Positions 1 through 5,016 of a DNA stretch of 6,083 nucleotides are shown in pieces. Position 1 is the first letter of the stretch. The number at the start of each line of letters is the position of its first letter. The notes below the pieces were generated by a model that saw only the letters and a program-made list of their open reading frames with translations, had not been told where the DNA came from and ran no database searches. The stretch is from UMGS1663 sp963558185 (GTDB lineage Bacteria; Bacillota; Clostridia; TANB77; CAG-508), in assembly GCA_963558185.1 (NCBI GenBank), contig CAUWFE010000042.1, forward strand, positions 1 through 6,083, given 5' to 3'. Both the position numbers and the translations under genes were made by a program.

Positions 1-251
1 AATGATACTACAATTTTTTTAAGATTTTGTTTCACATCATTGACACATATACACATCTCTTTTACTCTTTTTTTTGTAAGCATTGACATTACTGGTTGTG
101 GATTTTTGCTATGCACTGACAATAATTTTTGTGTATAGCAATTTTCATTTGTTTTAAATAATAAATATCTGTTACGCACATATGTGTAGTATAACTGATA
201 TCCTTCGTCTAATTCTTGTTCAAATCTTTCAAATGTATATTTTCCGTCCAT
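1..251 (-). CDS. Small hypothetical protein, C-terminus cut off by the window edge
   Basis: An open frame starts at ATG (249-251) and runs without a stop to base 1, giving 83 complete codons. The start is supported by AAGGA six bases upstream (AAGGA-AAATAT-ATG). The protein begins MDGKYTFERFEQELDEGYQL and continues with an aromatic-rich stretch (YYTYVRNRYLLFK), then a basic segment (LTKKRVKEM). There is no signal peptide or clear membrane segment. It resembles in style the small cytoplasmic clostridial proteins of the kind 'F..F...I..G.EI.F.Y....Y', but I do not recognise a named family and assign no function. It lies 66 bp downstream of ligA on the same strand, so it could be co-transcribed with ligA. 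A short dyad (286-308) lies in the gap. Reading-frame integrity and the RBS make it likely to be a real gene; its length and role are unknown. Confidence 0.7.
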   Translation of the reverse strand, partial: MDGKYTFERFEQELDEGYQLYYTYVRNRYLLFKTNENCYTQKLLSVHSKNPQPVMSMLTKKRVKEMCICVNDVKQNLKKIVVS

Positions 252-285
252 ATATTTTCCTTATACGATAAATTTAGGTTTTATT

Positions 286-308
286 TAAGGTTACACCTAT
301 AAACCTTA
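286..308. promoter_or_regulatory. Inverted repeat between ligA and the downstream gene
   Basis: TAAGGTT (286-292) and AACCTTA (302-308) form a perfect 7-bp stem around a 9-base loop. It sits just after the ligA stop and 35 bp before the start of the next gene. No T-run follows on the minus strand, so it is not a convincing intrinsic terminator. It could be an mRNA-processing or stabilising hairpin, or an operator. The function is inferred from position only. Confidence 0.3.
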
Positions 309-317
309 TATCAAAAT

Positions 318-2315
318 TTATTTTAGTAAATCTTCAAATTGTTCTTCTGTAATAACTGTTACTCCTAAACTTTGAGCTTTTGTAAGTTTTGAACCTGCAT
401 CTTCTCCTGCTAATACATAGCTTGTCTTTTTTGATACAGATGAAGATACTTTTCCCCCATGCTTTTCTATTATATTACTTGCTTGGTCCCTACTATATTT
501 TGAAAGAGTACCTGTTAATACAAATACTTTACCGTCAAACCTATTATCTACTTCTTCGTCTTCTATCTTTGTCATATTTATTCCAAAGCTCTTAAGTTGC
601 TGTAAAATATCTATTGTTTGTTCTTGTCTAAAGAATTCATAAATACTTTGTGCTATTATTTCTCCTACATCATTTTGAACACTTAGGCTTTCAAAACTTG
701 CTTTAGATAGATTCTCCATAGTTTTATAGTAGTTTGCTAATGTTTTTGCTGTTTTTACTCCTACATGCCTTATTCCTAATGCATTAATTAGTTTAAATAA
801 ATCTTGTTTTTTACTATTTTCAATAGCTTCGATTAAATTATTTGCAAACTTTCTACCATTCTTTTTAAGTGAAGCTATCTCTTCAAAAGTTAATTTATAT
901 ATATCTGCTATATTATGCAAAAATCCTTTTTCCATTAATTGCTCAATAATTTTGTAACCTAGCCCATCTATATCCATTCCTTCTTTTGATGCAAAGTGTA
1001 TTAAACTTCTTAAAGTTTGTGCTGGACATTCAATACCTATACATCTTGTTGCTGCTTCTCCTTCTTCTCTTACTGCTGGTGCACCACAAACTGGACATAC
1101 ATCTGGCATTTTAAATTCTTTTTCTTCTCCTGTTCTCTTTTCAGTTACTACAGATATAACCTCTGGTATTACATCACCTTGTTTTTGTATTATAACTGTA
1201 TCCCCTATTTTTAAACCTTTTTCTTTTATAAAATCTTCATTATGAAGTGTAGTTTTTGAAATAGTAGAGCCATCTACTTTTACTGGTTCTAAAATTGCCA
1301 TTGGAGTAATTACACCTGTTCTACCTACCTGGCATATAATATCTTTTAATTTTGTTTCTTTAGCTTCTGGAGGATATTTATATGCAATAGCCCAACGTGG
1401 TACTTTATATGTTGTTCCTAATTTTTCACGAAAACTTAAACTATCTACTTTTATTACAGCTCCATCAATTCCAAATGTTAGTTTTTCTCTATCATTTCCT
1501 ATTTTTTGAATTGCTTTTATAACTTCTTCATATGTTTTACAATATATTTTAACTGGATTTACGTTAAAACCTAATTTTTCTAAGTATAATAATTGTTCAT
1601 AATGTGAATTATATGGAGAGTTTTCCCATTTTTGTACATTAAAAATGTATATGTTTAATGGACGTTCTTCTGCTATTTTTGAATTTAGTTGCCTTAGTGA
1701 ACCTGCTGCTGCATTTCTTGCATTTGCAAATAATTGCTCTCCTAGTATTTCTCTTTCTTCATTCATTTTTTCAAATTCTTTTTTGCCAATAAAAACTTCT
1801 CCTCTAACTGTAATTGTTACTTTTTCTTTTAATACTTTTGGAATAGATTTTATTGTTCTTAAATTATCTGTTACATCTTCTCCTATTAGCCCATTTCCTC
1901 TTGTTGCTCCTCTTACAAATACTCCATCTATATATTCTAAAGATACTGATAAACCATCTATTTTTGTTTCTACAACATAATTTAATTCTTCATTTTCTTC
2001 TATTGCTTGTTTTTTTACTCTTTCGTCAAATTCTTTTAATTCTTCAAAAGAAAATACATCTTGCAAACTTTGTAGTGGTACTTCATGTTCAACTTCTTTA
2101 AATCCTTCTTTTACATGACCTCCTACTTTTTGTGTTAAAGAATCTTTTGTAATTAGTTCTGGATATTCTTTTTCTAAAGCTTTTAGTCTATTCATCATCA
2201 TATCGTATTCATAATCAGATATTTCTGGTTTATCCTCATCATAGTATTTATTTGCATAATATTCTAATTTTTCTCTTAATTCAGTAACCTCTTGTTTAGC
2301 TTCTGTTAAATTCAT
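318..2315 (-). CDS. ligA: NAD+-dependent DNA ligase LigA
   Basis: This encodes a complete 665-residue LigA, the usual length for the family. The enzyme seals 3'-OH/5'-phosphate nicks in duplex DNA using NAD+ during replication and repair in the cytoplasm. Domains in order: Ia NAD+-binding region (about 1-70, with YYDEDKPEISDYEYD); adenylation domain with the catalytic lysine K118 in the KIDG motif, then RGNG (139-142), RGEVFI (171-176) and DGAVIKV (284-290); OB-fold (about 320-400); zinc finger with C407, C410, C425 and C430; helix-hairpin-helix region (about 440-580); C-terminal BRCT domain (about 592-665). All key residues are present and no frame disruption is seen. The ATG start is backed by AGGAGG five bases upstream and by the natural family N-terminus. 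It has its own promoter (2348-2376), so it does not depend on the broken genes upstream. It is an essential, vertically inherited gene. Confidence 0.98.
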   Translation of the reverse strand: MNLTEAKQEVTELREKLEYYANKYYDEDKPEISDYEYDMMMNRLKALEKEYPELITKDSLTQKVGGHVKEGFKEVEHEVPLQSLQDVFSFEELKEFDERVKKQAIEENEELNYVVETKIDGLSVSLEYIDGVFVRGATRGNGLIGEDVTDNLRTIKSIPKVLKEKVTITVRGEVFIGKKEFEKMNEEREILGEQLFANARNAAAGSLRQLNSKIAEERPLNIYIFNVQKWENSPYNSHYEQLLYLEKLGFNVNPVKIYCKTYEEVIKAIQKIGNDREKLTFGIDGAVIKVDSLSFREKLGTTYKVPRWAIAYKYPPEAKETKLKDIICQVGRTGVITPMAILEPVKVDGSTISKTTLHNEDFIKEKGLKIGDTVIIQKQGDVIPEVISVVTEKRTGEEKEFKMPDVCPVCGAPAVREEGEAATRCIGIECPAQTLRSLIHFASKEGMDIDGLGYKIIEQLMEKGFLHNIADIYKLTFEEIASLKKNGRKFANNLIEAIENSKKQDLFKLINALGIRHVGVKTAKTLANYYKTMENLSKASFESLSVQNDVGEIIAQSIYEFFRQEQTIDILQQLKSFGINMTKIEDEEVDNRFDGKVFVLTGTLSKYSRDQASNIIEKHGGKVSSSVSKKTSYVLAGEDAGSKLTKAQSLGVTVITEEQFEDLLK

Positions 2316-2318
2316 ATT

Positions 2319-2328
2319 ACCCTCCTAA
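2319..2328 (-). promoter_or_regulatory. ligA ribosome binding site
   Basis: On the minus strand AGGAGGG is followed by TAAT and then the ligA ATG. This is a near-perfect Shine-Dalgarno sequence at good spacing and fixes the ligA start. Confidence 0.85.
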
Positions 2329-2347
2329 ATCTTAAGTAATTTTACTT

Positions 2348-2376
2348 ATTCTATATCATATATAAAATTTTTTCAA
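2348..2376 (-). promoter_or_regulatory. ligA promoter (sigma-A type)
   Basis: On the minus strand a -35 box TTGAAA (2371-2376) is separated by exactly 17 bases from a -10 box TAGAAT (2348-2353). Transcription would start near 2341, giving a leader of about 25 nt that contains the AGGAGGG RBS. Spacing, hexamers and position all agree, so ligA is probably expressed as its own unit. Confidence 0.7.
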
Positions 2377-2434
2377 CATAATTTATACATTTTTAGTTTT
2401 TGAATGCTCCTAATTAATGGTTTCTTTAAATTAA

Positions 2435-2630
2435 TACAAGAAATGCATTTAAATATAAGCTTTTCATTGCATTTCTTAGGTTTATTACGAAATTTAAGAA
2501 ATTCTAATTTATTTTATGGCACCCTTCCACTAAAAGTGAACTCTTTCCATAAAATTGCACAGAATTTCTAAAATTTCTTCATAAACATTCGTCATTTCAT
2601 TCAAAGCTTATTTTTCAATACATTCTAGTA
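2435..2630. repeat. ~196-bp imperfect palindrome, MITE-like
   Basis: The segment is symmetric about base 2533 over nearly 200 bp. Paired blocks: 17-base arms at 2489-2505 and 2561-2577 (16 of 17 pair); perfect 9-base arms ATTTTATGG/CCATAAAAT at 2511-2519 and 2547-2555, with matching 5-base internal loops; a central CACT-AAA-AGTG; TTTAT/ATAAA at 2481-2485 and 2581-2585; TAAGCTTT/AAAGCTTA at 2456-2463 and 2603-2610. An alternative local hairpin AAGAAATGCA/TGCATTTCTT lies at 2438-2447 and 2468-2477. There is no coding capacity. The design fits a miniature inverted-repeat element or a large structured RNA. No clear target-site duplication was found, so mobility is inferred. Confidence 0.55.
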
Positions 2631-2704
2631 AAAAAATAATAAAAACTATTAATTAATAACTTTATATATATTATCAAATAATTTGAATATTCATTTTTAT
2701 TTTT

Positions 2705-2741
2705 GTCTTTTTTTGATACATTTTGACGAAATATTTTTCTT
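2705..2741. repeat. Direct repeat copy A (37 bp; partner at 4511-4547)
   Basis: Copies A and B agree at 35 of 37 positions and lie in the same orientation about 1.8 kb apart. They share GTCTTTTTTTGATACATTTT followed by GAAATATTTTTCTT; the two differences fall in the GACG/AATG segment. Similarity fades gradually on the left and ends abruptly on the right. They bracket the broken AlbA_2-type gene and the prepilin relic. Confidence 0.7.
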
Positions 2742-2791
2742 TGTCATTTTCCTACATAAAATTATACCATTTACGCAAGTCACTTAAGAGT

Positions 2792-2846
2792 TCATTGGTA
2801 ACTACGTCTCAGTTGACTTTCACCACAGAGCATTGATATGCCCGTC
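2792..2846 (-). pseudogene. Possible 3' relic of an IS200/IS605-type tnpB gene
   Basis: This block is noticeably less A/T-rich than its surroundings. On the minus strand it reads GGG CAT ATC AAT GCT (GHINA), then after one extra base TGT GGT GAA (CGE), and continues SQLRRSYQ to a TGA at 2792-2794. Many TnpB proteins end with a GH-x-x-A-C-G-(E/D) segment after the last catalytic motif, so this looks like the last ~18 codons of a frameshifted tnpB, possibly with overlapping guide-RNA scaffold sequence. The rest of the transposase is absent. The match is short and the call tentative. Confidence 0.3.
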
Positions 2847-2890
2847 ATACTAAAAAATCGCTTTAGACTTTTTTATCTAAAATGATTTTA

Positions 2891-2921
2891 CTGTGACACA
2901 AACTGTGACACTACTGTGACA
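2891..2921. repeat. Triple CTGTGACA tandem-like repeat at the end of the broken regulator gene
   Basis: CTGTGACA occurs at 2891-2898, 2903-2910 and 2914-2921, spaced 12 and 11 bases apart. On the coding strand this is TGTCACAG three times. One copy overlaps the MSQ-stop end of the AlbA_2/ATPase gene and two lie just beyond it. Past the TAG, the same frame would add CHS-L-CHS. Related regulators often carry short repetitive C-terminal tails, so the repeat is probably a remnant of a longer coding tail cut short by a stop codon, but an operator array cannot be excluded. Confidence 0.5.
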
Positions 2922-4144
2922 TTTTTTCATTTTTTTGTTTTACCGTATAAACTTTTTTAGGATCTGATACTGATGTTCCTATCCATTCTATAAGATTTTT
3001 TTCTTCTAATCTATTCAATATCCTTATTGTTGTCCTTCTAGTTCTATCTATATATTCACATATTTCTTTATTAGTAACTTTACCTTTATCATATATGTAT
3101 TGCAAAACCTTTTGCTCTAATACATTTAATTCTTCCCAATTATTTCTTATATCATCTTTCTTTAATAATCTTTCATTTTTTCTTTTATTTCTCATAACAA
3201 TATTATTTTTTAGAACTAACTTTACTAACATACCATTAGGCTCTGTATACTCTGGCTCATCTAAAAAGAACTCAGACATCTCTTTGTAAATTCTTGCTAC
3301 ACCCTCATTTAATTCTTTTACTAATCCTAATTCTGTTAATACTCTTGATATTTGAGGATTTCTAGCATATCTTTCATTTTTCATATTATCTATTGTAATT
3401 ATACTTGGTAATTTTCCAGGACTTACAATTTCCATTCTGTCATCAAAAATAAAAATCTTTGTATGTTCTCCTGATATAGCATAATTACGATGACATACAG
3501 CATTGGTGATTCCGTTCTTCCCAAGCAAATTTTGGATATTCTGGAACTGTTACAAATTCTCCGTTATTTCCTAAATGATTAAATTCTCTTAATTGAGTAT
3601 CTACAAAACTTTGAGTTTCTTTTATAACTTTATATAAAGGTAATGCAAATGTTTTATCTTTAACAATATTTAATTCTGCTCCTGTATGCATTTTAGTTCC
3701 ATCAAATTTTATTACTCTGACTCTAGCTGTTGGAAAAAATATAGATGGATCTTCTGCAAATAATAATATTCCACTATTTGTTAAATGTTCTTCTCCATCT
3801 TTTTTTATTAAAAAGTTTCTAGCTCTTAATACCTCTAAAGAATCTTTATTTTCTGCTCCTATTGCTTTTTTATAAATTTCTACCATTTCCATATCTATAT
3901 TATTTACATTAGAACGATTATTTATTTTTTCTTCAAATGATACTTCTCTTCTGTCATATTCTAATATTCTTATTTGTTCTGATGAAAGTTTATTACTTGA
4001 ATCTCCTTGTCTTAAGTATACTTCATCTTTTACATTTCTAATTAAAATGTCTGTGCTTGGTTGTACATGAATTAACAATATTTTATCCTTATTTCCTTTA
4101 TAATTAACAACTTCTAATGTTTCATTTTTATAATTTGGCAACAA
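2911..4144 (-). pseudogene. Broken AlbA_2 / divergent-ATPase (RecG-like) transcriptional regulator
   Basis: Two reading frames make one protein. The first (4144-3515, 210 codons) carries the second half of an AlbA_2 (AAA_4) domain, with VYLRQGDSSNKLS at about 42-54 and the hallmark NSGILLFAEDPSIFFPTARV at 123-142. The second (3513-2911, 200 codons) continues as a divergent HATPase_c_4 module: GITNAVCHRNY, then IFDDRMEIVSPGKLP and RNPQISRVL. It ends with a winged helix-turn-helix (VTNKEICEYIDRTRRTTIRI). Family members are regulators of about 450-500 residues. One surplus base at 3514, within GAA-GAA-C-GGA, breaks the frame exactly between FAWEE and GITNAV. The N-terminal ~70-90 residues (the front half of AlbA_2) are absent: upstream of TTG 4142-4144 the frame meets a TAG within a few codons and there is no RBS. 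The double lesion indicates a dead gene rather than programmed frameshifting. A sequencing error could explain the frameshift but not the truncation. Confidence 0.8.
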
Positions 4145-4318
4145 CTGCTACCAAAATTATTATAACATTTATTTCCAAATATTTCATTACAAATTCAAAA
4201 AAAGATGCTTTTGTATATATTTTTGACAAATCATCTTCTAAATATGTAAAAATTTTATAATTTCTAAATTATTGCTAGGAAGAAACCTTTGCTATTACTG
4301 AATTTTATCATTTCGTCA

Positions 4319-4395
4319 TAATAGAACAATATCGTAACTACTAAAGCTATTAGAGTCACACCTTTTTGTTCTTTTACTATTTTTAATTTATTTAT
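4319..4395 (-). pseudogene. Decayed N-terminus of a prepilin-type surface protein gene
   Basis: On the minus strand an RBS-like AGGAAAG (4401-4407) precedes, by five bases, the codons ATA-AAT-AAA-TTA-AAA, followed in frame by IVKEQKGVTLIALVVTI. The K-G-(V/I)-T-L-I-A-L-V-V-T-I segment is the standard cleavage/hydrophobic region of clostridial prepilin-type proteins. ATA stands exactly where ATG is expected, so the start codon appears mutated. After VVTI one base seems deleted: restoring it gives I-V-L-L, the usual continuation, before similarity ends at about 4319. Read without correction, the frame runs on as unrelated sequence to TAG at 4264-4266. Start mutation, deletion and loss of the rest of the protein make this a clear relic. 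It is probably a paralogue of the 4879-6083 gene, whose own N-terminus lies outside the window. Confidence 0.7.
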
Positions 4396-4400
4396 ATTAT

Positions 4401-4407
4401 CTTTCCT
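4401..4407 (-). promoter_or_regulatory. Relic ribosome binding site of the prepilin pseudogene
   Basis: AGGAAAG on the minus strand sits five bases before the ATA that replaces the expected ATG of the prepilin relic. It supports the placement of the ancestral start. Confidence 0.5.
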
Positions 4408-4510
4408 TTTCTTTTTTCTTATTATACAACATATATTAGTATTTTCCTATATTATTTATTTTACATTTATATTACATTAATTTTGTATATTTTTTTACGT
4501 ATTTATTTTG

Positions 4511-4547
4511 GTCTTTTTTTGATACATTTTAATGAAATATTTTTCTT
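4511..4547. repeat. Direct repeat copy B (37 bp; partner at 2705-2741)
   Basis: Same-orientation partner of copy A, with 35 of 37 identical positions. It lies directly next to a plus-strand promoter candidate whose -35 box overlaps its last bases. Confidence 0.7.
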
Positions 4548-4574
4548 GCCTTTGTTGGTAATTTATGGTATTAT
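4546..4574 (+). promoter_or_regulatory. Plus-strand promoter candidate
   Basis: TTGCCT (4546-4551), a 17-base spacer ending in TGG, and TATTAT (4569-4574) make a plausible sigma-A promoter with an extended -10. It points toward the palindrome and terminator at 4749-4803, with no ORF between. In DNA this A/T-rich, chance matches are common, so support is moderate at best. Confidence 0.35.
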
Positions 4575-4682
4575 ATGTTATTTTTCAAAAACTTTTTGGT
4601 GAAGTTGGTATTGAAGAAGTTAATAAGCTTTAATCTACATTTCAATAATATCTATCTCTTCAAGTTAGCACAGCATTCAACT

Positions 4683-4866
4683 TAAATTCCTAGTATATAT
4701 TTTAAAATTTTATATATGTTACAATGGAGATAAAATTTAGAAAATGTTAAAAATGGTAATAGGAGAATCTCATTTTTAATGAGTGGTGCCTATTACCATT
4801 TTTTAGATTTTCTATTTTATTGAAATTAGTAAGTATATAAAATTGAAAAATATATACTAGGAATTC
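4683..4866. repeat. ~184-bp long imperfect palindrome downstream of the variable gene
   Basis: The outer ~33 bases of each end are near-perfect inverted copies: AATTCCTAGTATATATTTT at the left and its reverse complement ending ACTAGGAATT at the right, followed inward by AATTTTATATA. Symmetry continues through GATAAAAT/ATTTTATT and AGAAAAT/ATTTTCT to a perfect 15-bp central stem (4749-4763 and 4789-4803). Overall roughly four fifths of arm positions pair, with one 1-base and one 2-base gap. There is no coding capacity and no clear target-site duplication. It could be a MITE or two convergent copies of the same gene-end sequence. The AGCAC at 4667-4671 and its inverse GTGCT at 4876-4880 hint that the symmetry once reached further. 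Confidence 0.6.
4749..4806. terminator. Bidirectional intrinsic terminator
   Basis: A perfect 15-bp stem, AAAAATGGTAATAGG (4749-4763) with CCTATTACCATTTTT (4789-4803), encloses a 25-base loop that holds its own small CTCATT/AATGAG hairpin (4769-4774, 4778-4783). The stem ends in T-runs on both strands. On the minus strand it lies about 75 bp after the stop of the variable surface-protein gene and would end its mRNA. On the plus strand it would end any transcript from the 4546-4574 promoter candidate. Confidence 0.7.
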
Positions 4867-4870
4867 ATGC

Positions 4871-4897
4871 GTTCAGTGCTACATATATAAGCTGAAC
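4871..4897 (-). repeat. Hairpin spanning the stop codon of the variable gene
   Basis: GTTCAG (4871-4876) and CTGAAC (4892-4897) form a perfect 6-bp stem with a 15-base loop; an alternative pairing adds GCT/AGC with a small bulge. The TAG stop lies inside the loop. A hairpin or cruciform at the 3' edge of the variable region is a known requirement of well-studied DGR targets such as that of Bordetella phage BPP-1. Here the stem is shorter and the loop longer, so functional equivalence is inferred. Confidence 0.45.
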
Positions 4898-5016
4898 CTA
4901 AACCCACCGCTGAAATCGCTGTTAGTAGCATAAATGTTGAAGCGGTAGGCCGTGCAATCGTCGGAACGGTCGTAGTAACCTCCTCTATAGGAACAAGGGT
5001 AAGCACGACTACTACC
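4879..5016 (-). other. Probable DGR variable region (C-terminal 45 codons of the surface protein gene)
   Basis: This tract stands out from the rest of the gene. Bases 4921-4980 are 30/60 G+C, while 5221-5280 within the same gene are 14/60. Third positions switch from A/T to C: TAC, GAC, TCC, TGC, GCC, CGC, TTC, AAC and AGC dominate. Codons such as TAC, GAC, TCC, TGC, CGT, GAT and TTC differ from AAC or AAT only at adenine positions, the pattern left by adenine-specific mutagenic retrohoming. The tract encodes the last strands of a C-type-lectin-like fold (RGGYY ... GGFRFSLYM), the usual place for a DGR variable region. No template repeat or reverse transcriptase is visible in the window, so the assignment rests on composition, position and fold. 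Confidence 0.5.

Larger units (their letters stand above)
2316..2910. other. Gene-free stretch upstream of ligA
   Basis: About 595 bp with no supportable gene. Reading upward in coordinates it holds the ligA RBS and promoter (2319-2376), a 196-bp palindromic element (2435-2630), one copy of a 37-bp direct repeat (2705-2741), a possible minus-strand extended -10 (TGGTATAAT, with the hexamer at 2761-2766 and no clear -35), a more GC-balanced block that may be the degraded 3' end of a tnpB gene (2792-2846), and two of the three CTGTGACA repeats (2891-2910). The rest is featureless A/T. Confidence 0.7.
4145..4878. other. Gene-free accessory stretch with relics and palindromes
   Basis: About 730 bp with no intact gene. 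From low to high coordinates: a 46-codon open fragment of unknown origin on the minus strand (4128-4268), a prepilin N-terminal relic (4319-4395), featureless A/T (about 4408-4498), direct repeat copy B (4511-4547), a plus-strand promoter candidate (4546-4574), an uncharacterised stretch (4575-4682), a long palindrome with a central terminator (4683-4866), and the start of the stop-codon hairpin of the variable gene (4871-4897). Confidence 0.7.

Noticed and set aside
1017..1214. Plus-strand ORFs opposite ligA (including 389-595, 1645-1980, 1853-2101)
   Set aside because: Phe/Leu/Ser/Tyr-rich antisense shadows of ligA without ribosome binding sites.
2852..2881. Possible terminator after the broken regulator (TTTAGA/TCTAAA then a T-run on the minus strand)
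   Set aside because: The stem is only 6 bp and almost entirely A/T, and it is separated from the T-run by four bases; in this composition it is not convincing.
4564..4635. Short plus-strand ORF of about 22 codons ending FGEVGIEEVNKL
   Set aside because: No ribosome binding site, and its ATG falls inside the -10 region of the only plausible promoter. The sequence looks protein-like, but I could not tie it to a family.
2316..4878. Searched for a DGR template repeat or reverse transcriptase in the non-coding stretches
   Set aside because: No copy of the variable-region end (for example GGGTTTAGGTTCAG) and no YxDD-type reading frame was seen by eye on either strand.
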